From Orthonyx spaldingii (Eukaryota > Chordata > Aves > Passeriformes > Orthonychidae): 64,000 nucleotides of DNA. This document shows positions 24,769-36,693 of this stretch, one piece after another (the stretch's first letter is position 1; every line of letters begins with the position of its first letter). Location of the stretch: assembly GCA_013397795.1 (NCBI GenBank), contig VZTJ01005995.1:868001-932000 (forward strand). The letters are read 5' to 3'. A program made the position numbers and the translations under genes. Below the pieces are notes generated by a model. That model saw only the letters and a list, made by a program, of their open reading frames with translations. It made no database searches and was not told the DNA's origin.

Positions 24769-25166
24769 GAAGGGGGTTGTTCAGCCCAGAGGAAAAAAGG
24801 CTCTGGGGAGACCTTATCACTGTCACCTTCTCGCTGTCAACAATTACCAAAAAGCAGGCCGTAACCACATGAGGGTCAGTCTCTACTTCCAGGCAATTCT
24901 CAGGACAAAAGTACACAAGCTGTGCCAGAGGATGTTTGGGTTGGACATTTGGAGGAATTTCTTCAGAAAGGATGTTTTAGCATTGGAATGTGCTGCCAAG
25001 GGAGGCGGTGAAGTCACAGTCCGTGGAAGTGTTTAATAAAGGACTGGATGTGGCACTTAGTGCCCTGCTCTAGTTGATGAGGTGGTGTTGGGTCATAGGT
25101 TGGGTTCTATGATCTCAAGGATCTTTTCCAACCTAGCTGATTCTGTGATTCTGTGATTCAGTGATT
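24769..25166 (+). mobile_element. CR1 LINE 3' tail with terminal ATTCTGTG repeats
   Basis: Clear CR1 landmarks in order: GGGTTGTTCAGCCCAGAGGA (24774 on), GGGGAGACCTTATCACTGTC, TTGGACATTTGGAGGAATTT followed by CTTCAGAAAGG, CATTGGAATGTGCTGCCAAG, GGATGTGGCACTTAGTGCCC, and the terminus TCTTTTCCAACCTAGCTGAT followed by tandem TCTGTGAT units. The terminal 8-bp tandem repeat is diagnostic of CR1. It is the best-preserved CR1 3' end in the window. Confidence 0.93.
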
Positions 25167-28100
25167 TTCTCAGCCTTTTGTCAAAGGCCCTTGATTTTTC
25201 CTTCCCTCATGTACTGACATTACAATACAGTTTTTCTTTTAAATAATCGATTACCTATTTCACAAATGGCTGCCCAATAGTAGATGGGCAATTTGTTTCA
25301 CTGGTTTCTGTTGCTCGGGGCTGAAAATGCTATCACCTTGGTTTTTTATCATGCCATTTGAATTGCTATTTAGAGTTAGTAAAGTCATAACAGGACTTCA
25401 CAAATAAACATCTTCAACACAGCTTTTTCCTCTCCCTATAGCCAATACATTTCTGACATTTATGCAATATTCTTTTATTTTTACATGGTCAGTGTAATCA
25501 ATGAATTACAGTGGGGTAAGAATAATTTCTCTGAATATCTCTGAATCAGAAATGTTAAAGAATCAGGATTTAGGGAAGTAAAAAATCATAAAGCAAAATT
25601 AGACACATAAAACCGTAGAGAAAGATGATATCTTATTGTCTGTGTCAAGAAAAAGAGAGACCCCATTAATTTTTTTTAAGTTAAAAATTACCAAATTGCT
25701 CAATTCAGACCTAATAGTAATTGAAGTAAAATTCAGAAATCTACACTCTGTAATTTTACATATGCATTTAATGACTGTGAGTACTTTCCTAAGCAACGTA
25801 CAAGTCAGCTGTATGGACTCTTTTAAAAAGTTATTACTTTTGTGATTTCTAGCAGTGTTTCTCTGAATACCACTGCACAGACTTCCTCATAACTGAAATG
25901 TTGATAAAAACTTTTTGAATAAACAAGAAGTAATGCAAGAAAGGAGATATTAAATACAAATTATTTCTGGTTCATGAGTCTGTAAAATGCAAATGTGGAT
26001 GCTAATCAAATGTTTTGAGCAAGTTAGTTAGGCAATATAAGAAAAAAATTATATCAGTTTATCATCTTGCATATGTTTATGTTTCTGAAACCTTACGGAA
26101 TATATGTGCCTGCCAAGAAAACACCACCTACAGTCTGATGTAAATTAAATCCTTTAGACTGACATTAAGACTTGTTTAAACAACCATAAAACTGACAGGT
26201 TTAAAGAAAAACATCAATTTGTTTTTCATTGCTTTCTTAATTCTCTAAGTTATCTTTTTTCTTAAGTAAGGCAGATTCAAAACTGTTATTCTAAGCCAAA
26301 CGCAATTGAATAGAATCTCCAGAGTACTAATTTCTGAAGCCTTTCATGAAAACAAGCAGTAAGATAAAGGAAAGAAACAAAAAAACTCCAAACAATTGAA
26401 AATAAAAGGTTCAAGTTAAATAAAAAATTTCTATTTTTTTAAAAAGGCTTCAGAAGGTTCTCAGTCATACCACTATATTAGGGAAAAGAAGACAAACCAT
26501 ATGGTACTAAACTGTTTGACAACTATAAGAGGAAAAAAGCCTATATAATGTTTTCTTTTTCAAATATGTGTTTATATGTAAAATACTAAACAAAAGAGAA
26601 ATTACCTTGCTTCACCTATTTTTAATCTATAGTCCTTTATGACATACACACTGCCAATTGAAATAGGAGAAAATGCAGTCATAATCACCTCCACATACTC
26701 TGTCATTATTGTTCTCTCAACTTTGATGTTATCTTCATAAATTTTAAGATTTCACATCTCTCAGCTTTGCTGGATGAGATCAGCTTCTTAGATCAAAGAG
26801 CTTGAGATGTTATAGAAGTTACTAAAAGCTGTGTAGAAATGAGTTATCTAAGAGGAACTATCAACACTGCAGCAACCCTTGTATTTTTCTGTCATTTGTA
26901 ATGTTACATGAGAATAAAACCTCACTAAGTATCTTTTGAGCTCTTGGGAATGTATATCTGCTATGTTCATATAATGATATTTACAACCAACCCAACCTTT
27001 TCTAGGATATTGACAGTTTGGGGTTGTTTGTTTCGCTGAAGTGTTTTTTGGTGGGCTTATTTTGTTTTTGAGCTTAGGAAGTCATAGAAGAAAGCTGGTT
27101 TCCTTTGTTTTGCTTTCACCTAAATGTCATTTCCCTATAATAAAGGAAACAGCTAAAAGGGAGCAGTGTTTATGAGAAGTAAGTCCACTCTATAGAGTAA
27201 TAAAGACTATATCAGCATTTTTAGAAAACCAAAAGCTTACAAAATTTTTTTCATGTTGTTCATTTACAAATATATCTACCACAGTGACACATTTAACTGC
27301 CAAAAATGTCACCTACAGTATGATGCAAAGGAAAATATTGACTTTAAATATAAATACACAGTACTGTGGTGGCATTAACAAGTTACTCATTTTGTTCATG
27401 TATTGCTGGCAAGTGTAGAGAATGCTCTTTAGCCTACACCTAAGTCGATGCAACCTTTTTTCACAGAGGAACAATCACTAATAAGACTGTCTGACATGTT
27501 ATAACAAGATGTTCACCAGACTAAAGTGACCATATTGATGACCTGGCTTTCCTGAGCCTACTAGTTTTCTCCAAGTCAATTGAAATCAGACTGTTGGTCA
27601 TAAAGAACCTGAAACTTGTGTCATGAGAATTTGCTTTTGATAGGTTTGCTGTAAAGATATTTTTTCTGGTTCAAATCCTTCAGCCTAGTTATCACTTCTT
27701 CCACCTCTCATTAGCAGATAGCTGCACAAGAACTATGCTTTTCAGTCATTTCTCAATTAATTTGAATGATACCACAGGGTTTTCTGAACTTTTCATTTAA
27801 TATCTGACCTTATCAGTAGTATTACTACTAATTTTTGCAGATTCTTTTCTCTCTTATGATCTCTCACCAACAGTATTTCAACATCATGAAAAAGTGTAAA
27901 ATTAGAAATTGTCATCTCAGATCTCATTTGGTACCTGCAGGGACCTTGTAGTGGAAAACTGAAAAGGGTCCTTAACACGAGGCAGAACACTAAAACTTTA
28001 TTATACCCTATAATGTTCGCACTTTAAAATAAGATACATTGATTTAACTACTCTCCTCTTTTCTTATTCCTTCCTCTATTCATTCCTTTTATTTCTTTCT

Positions 28101-31084
28101 TTTGGAGCAATCATCCTGACATTTTGGTCCAATTTCATATCAACTTTTGAGAAAATTATCTGTGAACTGAAAAAGCACTCAGATAAAATGACCAAGTTCT
28201 CATACTTCCTTCAGGGTCACTATAGATATCAATTTTATATTTGAAACTTCCACAAGAAATTCTTATCCAAAGAGATAAGGACATTTTGAAAAAGTATTAA
28301 AAAGTCTGTTCCTAATATTTTCACATCTGCCCTTCAACAGTTATAAAAACTGTGGTTTTGTTGGGGTGTTGACCAGACAATCTTCTTTAGGCTGTTTTCT
28401 ATTCTAGTTAGAAATTACAAAATTACAGATTCCAGGACTCAAAGTGAGCTGAAAAGATTACCTAGTCCCTATCCTTGTAGTCCAAAGATGGCTTCCTTGG
28501 AAACATGAAATTTTTATGCTAATTGCTGCATACTTTTACCAGCATTCATTTTATTGGGACAAAAAAATCCATGGGCCACAGGAATATTTTTTCATGTTTA
28601 TTATTCATTTGAGTGATAAATTGCAGTGATGACCAGCTCCTTAGAAAAAAATGGATGAAAAATTGTGGCTTCCAAGAAGATTTAAAACTTCCTTAGGAGG
28701 CTGGCATGGAAAATTTTCTAGTAACAGGAAAGGTCTGTCTGCTACAAGGAAAGGTAGAGATCTGAGATGACAGGATTTTGAATAAAGTTTATTTTCAAGT
28801 TATTGATCTTCAGCAAATTACTCAACTTCAGAAGAAATTGTGTTTAATATACAACATAATGTATATTAATTCCTTGTCAATAACATCTGGCATCTTGAAA
28901 ACAAAGTAGTTATTAATATTGAAAAGGTGTCAAAGCAGGATTTTAGAGGTGAATAATGCACTTTTTTCTTTAAAAATAGTGCCATACACGGTTATGAAAT
29001 CAATGCAAAACTCATTTTGATACTGAAATTTTCATCTTATTTTGGAGGCACATCAAAACATTTTCTAACAGGATAATTTGTAATATAGTACATTGAAGAA
29101 ATTTACAGTCACTTTAATAAAAATGTGTTGAAACCATACTTTTGAAATTCTTTTTTACAATCAAGAAGATAGTATTGGATGTATCTTAATTTGAGATAAA
29201 TTGAAATTAGTCTTTTTTAAAAATTGGAATTGTGAGAAGTTATATGACATCCATAAAGAGTGGAGATACCAGATCTACATATATCAAAATGAAATGCTTC
29301 AAATCTGGAATTTCACAACACTGTGATATCACAAAAGCAATCAAAAATTTGGTTACTTTAAAAAGTGTTATCACAAATTAGAAGTGGTGCCATATGACAG
29401 CAGAAGTGTGAATACTGCAGTGGTAGACACAGTGATGTTCTAATCTCTTACAGTTTGACATATCAAGGGTGCTTACAACCCTACCAGTTCTTCAGGTATA
29501 GCCTATGTAACATTCTTTTCTGGAAAACAGAGCCCAGTGAGCTCAGTACAAAACCACAGATAGGCTTCTCCCTAAAGCAGATCCCAAAATATATAATATT
29601 CTCATGGAAAGAAGTCTATGGAAAAGAGCATGATTTCTTCAGGGCAAGAAGTACTGCTGCTGTCTCGCCAAAAAAAAAAAAAAAGAGTCAGCAAAACAGA
29701 AGGCTCTTTTTTTTTTTAAAAAAAAAACTCCCTGTTCATGTAGTTTAGAAAATTCTGTTCCTGCTTTCACCATTATAAGCTGAAAATTCACTACAGGCAA
29801 TGAGCAATATAATCTATTCTTTACATCCGCTGGATTTCAGACTCTACCAGAATCTGCTCAACCACAAGCCAATGTTTTTTTCATCTGTAATTTCCTCTTC
29901 TTTATGTGAACTTTTATTGGCCTGCCCACCTGTCCTGGAGCTCTTAGTGTGATACTCTGATGCTGTAAAGTGTAGATATAGCAAGATCCTGGTACTACAT
30001 AATAAATTATGAGTTAATATAGTGTTCTCTGTGTATCTTCTTTATTGTTAAATGTAGGCATTTTAAAAATCATGTTTGGGGAAAATACAAAGCATCAAAA
30101 ACATTTACATACATATTCTTCATTTGGGAAATTTTGCATAGTTCTCATGCAATTTTCATTACTTCATTTAAGACTATATTTTAGCTCTAATTAGATTCTA
30201 AAATGCAAAGAGCATCTCATTGACTTTTTTAGGTGTACGTAAATATTTTACCCCTAACACACATTAAAGGTATATAGGTAGTTAATGACACAGATATGAA
30301 CCTAGTGAGATTTAAGAGGATTTTACCTATCACCAGTGAAGAAATTTCTTCTTGAAATACTTAGCATTTCAGACTCACACATGCCTATTAACTTTCAGGT
30401 ATCTACTTTTCTGTGTTTTTCTGTGTGCAGAAAAATATCATTATAATACTTTTAAGAAAAGAGAACTCTAAATAGGTTTAAATTGCAAGAAGCATAGATA
30501 TTTTTGAGAACAAGACTTAGAAATCTTTCATCAAACTCATTGTTATGGTGATGCCACTGATGGCACAATCCAATGTTGCCTAATGACAATGTTGACTAAA
30601 GACAATTGCTGCTGATTTTTTTTCTAACATTTTGAAATATAGTTAACTACCATGTAGTAAAGGCATGTATGCAATTATATGCCAGTTCTGTACAAGGCTC
30701 ACACCAGGTTGTGTGAGCTCACAATGCTCACAGACCTTCTGTGGTGCTTAATCCATGGAGCAAAGGAGTGTCCTTGTGTGCACTTGTCATACCGTTTAGT
30801 GAGACAGTTCAAATACCACAGTTGTACATCTCATTTCAGTCTGAGAGATCTCATTCCTCTCCACAGAGAAATTAGTCTGTACCTCAAACATGTGAATTAT
30901 CTGAATACATTTGGACATTGTACTCACCTAGGTCACAGTTCAGCTCTTACTAGATAGTCAATGCCTGGTGTTTAAAAAAAAAAAAGAAAAAAGTGATGGG
31001 TTGATGACAAATATTGGTCAAATCAAGTTCCCATTCAAACCCTGTTCTGCTGCTTAATCCACCAAGAAAATTAATGATGCATAA
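25167..31084. other. AT-rich intergenic DNA, no gene recognised
   Basis: No gene or transposon confidently recognised. The stretch includes the poly-A/T cluster at 29670-29727 and a 12-A run near 30974-30985. A short piece at about 28415-28490 faintly resembles a CR1 terminus on the - strand but is too weak to call. Confidence 0.55.
29670..29727. repeat. Poly-A run plus T11A10 inverted repeat
   Basis: A run of about 15 A (29670-29684) is followed 22 bases later by 11 T immediately joined to 10 A (29707-29727), which can fold as an A-T hairpin. No retrotransposed body was recognised upstream of the A runs. Confidence 0.8.
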
Positions 31085-31355
31085 TCCAAGTAACAGGACA
31101 AAAGGCAATAGTCAGAAGTTGATGTACAGGAATGGCCACCTGAATACGAGGAAGAAATTCTTTACTAAGCTGATGACCATGCACTGGAACAGGTTGCCCA
31201 GAGAAGCCATGGACTCTCCCTCACTGGAAATATTTAGAACTGTCTGGACACAATCCTGTGCAATGTGCTCTGGGATAACCCTGCTTGAGCAAGGAGGTTG
31301 GCCCAAATTATCCACTGTGCTTCCTTCCAACCTTGCCCACTCTGATTCTGTGGTA
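31085..31355 (+). mobile_element. CR1 LINE 3' region
   Basis: Landmarks run AGTAACAGGACAAAAGGCAA (31089 on), AGGAAGAAATTCTTTACTAA, CACTGGAACAGGTTGCCCAG followed by AGAAGC, TCCCTCACTGGAAATATTTA, CCCTGCTTGAGCAAGGAGGT and the end TCCTTCCAACCTTGCCCACT followed by CTGATTCTGTGG. This is a 5'-truncated CR1 copy with a recognisable 3' terminus. A 169-codon frame (31014-31523), the longest in the window, overlays it; it translates untranslated CR1 tail, so I do not call it a gene. An A15 run at 31399-31413 lies just beyond. Confidence 0.88.
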
Positions 31356-33479
31356 ACGTTCTTGCACCAACTAACAGTCAAAATATATTCTTCTAGGGAA
31401 AAAAAAAAAAAAATCCCAACCAAGTGCTTGACCTTTATATTGCATATGGAAAATTTCACATGCATGATCTCTGAGGAAATGAAATATGAACTACACAGTT
31501 TCTTTCTGAATGGTGTTTTTTAGAACCAAGTGGGAAAATATCATACTAGAAATAAGTCTGCAAGACTTAAAGCCAAACACTCAAAGCTCTTCATTTTACA
31601 GAAGAAATACAATTGCAGTTCTCATAACAGTGAGGATATTGTTCTTATACATTTTCAACTGATCCAAATATTTTTATTTACTTGAAAGTGGCTTGAAATC
31701 AGACTTTTCCCACAGCAACAAACTTATCATTAAGGACTACTATAATTGGAGTAGTTGCCATTTATTTAATTACAAAAGCATTTCATTTATTTTACCTCTG
31801 ACAGAAAGAAACAGAATTGCTACTGACATCAAAGCAGAGCTGCTACTTGTTACTGTAGCTCTAGTTTTTAAAATAGCAATTCTGAAGAGGTTTGCTAAGT
31901 TCTTGTAGGAAAAAATCTTTAGGCAGAAAATAAAACATTAATTTTATTTGCTCCAGGATGCTCATCAAACAAACAATCAATGCATAGGTAGGTGTTGGTA
32001 ATTACTGCAAGGAGTGATTTTATCTATATTAATATTCATCCTCTTTGCACTTGGGTCTTATATTCCAGATGCTGTCAGGAATTGGTAATAAGAAAGTTGG
32101 TATTAGCGAACTCGGAACAGGATCTTTTCCTAATTAGCCTGGGAAATGAGACAAAGTGAATCAGCAGCTGAAGATTACGAGGAGAAAACTTCTATTCTTT
32201 TCAATTCAATGCTAAGCAATGCCATGATATGCCATCTACACCATGCTGTGCTGTGCTGCTCTGCTAGTCCATTCTTTCTTACCCTACTTGAGATACTGGT
32301 TTTGGGACAGAAATAATGATGCTTATGCTACATGACATGATGTCGCCTGAAAGCTGGGATGGCTGCTAGAGGCTGGATGTAAATTATTAATTGCTACTTA
32401 ATTGCCATTAATGTTTGTTCTTTAGCTGTCTTAATCTCAGTCCTTCTCTGAAACTGAAAATCTGTAAAAGAGCTGAAACTCATAACCTGGCACTGTGTAC
32501 AGTGCTGAAAGGAGGAATATAGAAAACAATTCTTATTGATATTTAATCTCTGTACGCACTATTTATTGTCTATAAACTGAAAGCAGTGCAAATGTTTCAG
32601 GGGCCGTGGACAAGAGGGGCTAGAAGACAACTGCTGAAATTTCTGATTTATTTGTGAGCAGTGTTTTGGTGTTCTCTTCAAACAGAATAAAAGTGAGTTG
32701 TCATAAATTTTTGTTGCTTGCAGTACATAAAGATATTTTATTAAATTATTATCCTTTATTCATGCATCTGAAACATGCATGAATATGAAAGTTCTTAGAA
32801 GCACAATTGTATTTCTTTATTAAAACTCAGAATCACCCTCTTACATATAAGAGTAAATATTCTAGTCTTTTCTGAACTACAGTGTCATACAGATTATTTT
32901 TCAGTGATAACCCTCATCTTCCACAGTAAGTTAGTTAACCATCATCTTTACAACAACAGAGAAGAACTAAAATACTTTAAAAGAAGAATAAGATCTCTAT
33001 GGAAATTTGTGGCAGGGATATTTTTTCAGCTATTATATACCAGTAAAAGTAATATCAAAGAGATGAATGTGGCTCCTGAGAAACTATATAGAAATCAGAC
33101 TTTATCTACTAAATAGAACAAAGTAAGCACATCTTTCATCACTCAAGAGACTCAGATCAAACTCTTATTATAAATTTTTAAATATGGAAACTCAAGAGGT
33201 AGTATCAGGTGACTCAAAAATCATTCAAAAAATCATGAGACTTTTGGTTCAGAGACAAACTAGTTTCTAATTGTAGTAAATAAAAATATTTTCAAGGCAC
33301 CCACTTAGATATAAATCTTTCTTTAATTTCTTAAAATGATTTGGATTTAACAACTTCCTTATTTTAAGATTTATCTTGGTTGCATATAAGACTAGAGACA
33401 TATGTGGGATTTAATACAGCAGTCATTTTAATACTTCAGAGGTCTGCCTATGTGCTTATTGAGGTAGCTTTTCTTGGAT
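31356..33479. other. AT-rich intergenic DNA, no gene recognised
   Basis: Apart from the A15 run at 31399-31413 nothing is recognised. A less AT-rich stretch near 32040-32290 has no signature that I can support. Confidence 0.55.
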
Positions 33480-33720
33480 AAATCATGTTTAAATAATCTG
33501 ACTGGCTTCCATAGTGAAGCAACTGGCTCAATGGATGAGGGGATAGCTGTAGAAGTCACTTGATTTTAGCAATATGAAGTTTCCAACAAAATCCTTCTTG
33601 ACAATCTGTTGAGGCATGGACTGTATAGATAGACCATAAAGTTGGTGAAAACGTATGCAGCTACCAGGTTCAAAGAGTGGTTAAGGACTCAGAGTTAAAG
33701 TGGTCGTTGGTTAAAAAAGG
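33480..33720 (+). mobile_element. CR1 ORF2 reverse-transcriptase fragment
   Basis: Text such as TGGCTCAATGGATGAGGGGA (33523 on), TTGATTTTAGCAATATGAAG, ATCCTTCTTGACAATCTGTT and AGAGTTAAAGTGGTCGTTGG follows CR1 ORF2 across the first catalytic reverse-transcriptase motif. D-F-S is readable at 33562-33570, where the intact consensus continues K-A-F-D-T; here the second half, including the catalytic aspartate, is mutated. Frameshifts and stops are present. The match ends near 33720 just before the V-P-Q-G-S motif, which appears about 2 kb further on at 35754. Confidence 0.65.
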
Positions 33721-34437
33721 AGCTCCTCTGACACATTTTCTTGTAAAAACTTTGTTTTCATGTTTCATTCAGTCATATGACTACTGATAATAGTGAAGCA
33801 GTATTTTATTCAGAAGCAATGGGCAATGGTATGTGTACATATAGGTCTGTTTATCCTGAGACAACTGGTTGCTTTTCCCGTTGTTTTGAAGGATGTGATA
33901 GAAAACTGTGTATTTTACCTATGATAGGAACTTAAAAAGACACTGTTTTCTGTGAAGTGAAGGCTTTGGTATGTAGGGAAGACATGCTTGTGGTTTGACT
34001 TTGATTCTTTGCTCTCTCAATGAAGAACTGCAGCCTCTTCGAGGAGGTCTTAAAACCAAGAGTCATTATGCAGACCTGTATGGGTGACATACTAATCACC
34101 TATCTACTGTTTCTCTCACTGAGTTTCTTTCTGCTTCTCCTCACTTCATCACTGAAAACATCTAATATTGCTTAGATTAGTGCAACAGCTGTCAAAGCTC
34201 TGCAGCAGCAGTTGTAGACAGAAGGGGAAGGCTCAGACCAATGGAATCACATGTTTCTGTATGCACCTCAGGACAAAATTTGGCTAATTATTCTGGTCAG
34301 TTTTGTGTTCATATGTATGCTATCCTTTTCACAACAAAACCAAATGGAACTATCAGCTGTGACCATTATGTAAAGTCTAATTGGTAGAATATTTCCCCTT
34401 GAAGTCCTGAATGAAAACAAATCTAAAAATCTTAGAA
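33721..34437. other. Sequence between CR1 parts, nothing recognised
   Basis: Starts with a short A run (33713-33718) and contains no recognised repeat or gene. It may be part of a sequence that split a CR1 copy. Confidence 0.4.
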
Positions 34438-34560
34438 GCATAGAATATTTAAAGTTGCAAAAGACCTCCAAGGTCATAGACTCCATTTGGCTTGATATTC
34501 TGCACCAACTACCTCATCTTGTTTAGCCTATGTCTAGTATCAATCATGTCTTGCAATGAT
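34438..34560 (-). mobile_element. CR1 LINE 3' terminus
   Basis: CATAGAATATTTAAAGTTGC, then AAAAGACCTCCAAGGTCATA (34456 on) and TGTTTAGCC are the reverse complement of a CR1 3' end ('...tatgaccttggaggtctttt...' followed by the terminal ATTCTATG). Only about 120 bp are visible, on the opposite strand to the CR1 pieces on either side. Confidence 0.6.
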
Positions 34561-35709
34561 TGTTTTATCAAAGCTTTTATTCAACATTTCAGTTTAACTA
34601 TAGTTGTCTAAAGTCACAAAAAGTAATGGCTCATATTAAGATTTAAATCAGACATTTTTTCAGGCTATATAGATTTATCAATAGTTTAACATTTCTCAGC
34701 ATTTAAGACATTTTGTTGTTCATCTGAATTTTATCAGTACCTTGTAGTGCAGTAATTTTCAACTAAAGAAACTATATACTTTTGCATGTTAAAAAGGATT
34801 TTGAAACAATATGATCTGAAATGCTTCAGCCCAAAATCCTGCTCTGAAGCTCACATAAAAGTGTATGTAAAAATCCAGTCTGAGCTGATCTATAAGAATG
34901 TATTGTGATCTGAATAGTAAGGATTTTGGTGGGGTTACATTTGTCTTTGCTACCTACACAGATTTGGTGGTGAGAGCCAACAGAACACTTTATTTCACAG
35001 AACTATCGACTCTTGGTTATAAATAGTCTTAATAAAATCTCATACTTAATCATGATATTCAAATCCCACATGATTATAAAAAATGAAGGTAACAAACAGA
35101 ATGGATTTACTGTATCTGCAAGGGTATTTGTAGTACAAATTCAACTGGTTATGCTTTAGAGAAAGAAATTTTTGATACTGACGTCCCCTGTCAGGAGAGC
35201 ACAAGTTTTACATTAGGAGAAGATGACAGGACTAAATAAATGGAACATCAAGGGACTAGAAATATACAGCAAATAGGCACAGCTAGGAGGTCATTTAGAA
35301 AGAAAACCAGCTGGATGCAGTTGGTGTGAGGGCACAGTGGCAAATCTATCATCTGTCCACCAGCAGAGAAAAGACACAGGAGACTGGACTGACTTCAAAG
35401 AGTGCCTGTACTAGTAAACAGTTTGAAACGGGATAGCTGAACTGGAAACTGATATTCTATCTTCACTTTATTTCTCAACCCTTCATCTCCACCCTTTATT
35501 CCCAAATCCATCCTCTCCTCCTTTCTTACTCCCTACTTTTCCACTGCTCAATTTCAGGTACTGTCTTATGGTGCTTCAGGGCAAGAAATGCAGTTGTTAC
35601 TCAACAAGTTGCATAAGTATCTGCTGTGATTACTTTGTTTCCGAATGACTGATGAGAATTTTAGAAATATCTTTCTTTCCTGAAGTTTCAAGGACAATCC
35701 AATACCAAC
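34561..35709. other. Intergenic or intervening DNA, nothing recognised
   Basis: No gene or repeat recognised. A pyrimidine-rich stretch (TTCTCAACCC, CTCCTCCTTTCTTACTCCC) lies at about 35470-35550. Confidence 0.45.
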
Positions 35710-36693
35710 TAACTGAATAGTTCCTTTGCAAATGGGAAACCTGTCACAAAGTGGTCCCCCAAGGATCAATACAGGTTTCAACACTGTCTGATATCTTCAT
35801 AAGTGATTTAGATGACAGCATAATGTATATCTTGCTGAACTTTGCAGAACACACCCAAGTTAGAAAGCGGGCACTTTGGGAAAGTCACCCTGAAGACCTA
35901 GGTAGGCTGGAAGAGTGGGCTAGCTAACCATATGAAGTTCAACAAGGACAAGTGTAAAGTTCTGCACCAGGGAAAGCATAATCCAGCAACACAGGCTGGG
36001 ATCTACCCAGCTGGAAAGTAGCTCTGTGGAAAGGGTTCTGAGGGTCCTGGTACACAATAAGTTCCATATGAGTGGCCAGTGACTCTGCAGCAAAGAGAGC
36101 CAACAGGATGTTGAGCTCCATCAAAAAGAACATCACTAACAGAGATAAAGTGTCCCACTCTACTCAGCACTTGTCAAGTCCCACATGGAATACTGTGTGC
36201 AGTTTTGGTCCCTGGTATATAAATCACATGTGGACAGGCTGAAAGTGTCCAAAGAAGGTCCACAAAAATAATCAAACTAACGTGAAGCCTGTCATATGAA
36301 GATCGGATGAGAGAACTGGGTTTGTTCAACCTTTTGCAAAGAAGGCTTAGGGTAGACCTTATTACCATGTTAAAGTGTTTAAAGGATGACTACAAAGAAG
36401 ATGAAGACTCTCTTTTTACAAGGAATCACAAGGCAAAAACAGGGGTAATAGGTACTAGCTACTCCTGGGGAGATTCCAATTGGACAGAACAGGAAAATTT
36501 TTCACAATGAGAGCTATCAGCCATTGGATCAATCCCCACAGAGAAGTGGTGAATTCCCCAACACTGGACACTTCTAAGATTCAGCTGGACAGGATGCTGG
36601 ACCGCTTTGCCTAGGCTGGGCTTTTGACAACAAAGGTTGGACTAGATGATCATTGAATTCCCCTTGCAGCCTTATATTCTATGATTATATGAA
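35710..36693 (+). mobile_element. CR1 LINE: end of ORF2 and full 3' tail
   Basis: One frame reads V-P-Q-G-S at 35754-35768 and D-I-F-I-S-D-L-D-D at 35790-35816, a recognisable CR1 reverse-transcriptase segment. Downstream come the expected CR1 blocks: ATGAAGTTCAACAAGGACAA (35932 on), AAAGTTCTGCACCAGGG, GGAATACTGTGTGCAGTTTT, GTCATATGAAGATCGGATGA, TCTTTTTACAAGGAATCACA, TACTCCTGGGGAGATTCCAA, and the terminus GGTTGGACTAGATGATCATT ... TATTCTATGATTATATGA. Nearly 1 kb is retained, the longest CR1 block here. Stops and indels mean no active enzyme. The 3' tail wording suggests a different CR1 subfamily from the copy at 24.8 kb. Confidence 0.9.

Noticed and set aside
24461..24769. 102-codon frame as a gene
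   Set aside because: The first half translates a G/T-only tract and the second half is a CR1 ORF1-like scrap with no start of its own.
28415..28490. Possible CR1 3' end on the - strand
   Set aside because: Only a loose resemblance around 'attacagattccaggactc' and no continuous match to the consensus.
29670..29727. Poly-A runs as the tail of a processed pseudogene
   Set aside because: No recognisable gene body, poly(A) signal at the right distance, or flanking target duplication.
31014..31523. 169-codon open frame, the longest in the window
   Set aside because: It lies across a CR1 3' region that is untranslated in intact elements and runs through an A15 tract; no protein family signature is visible.
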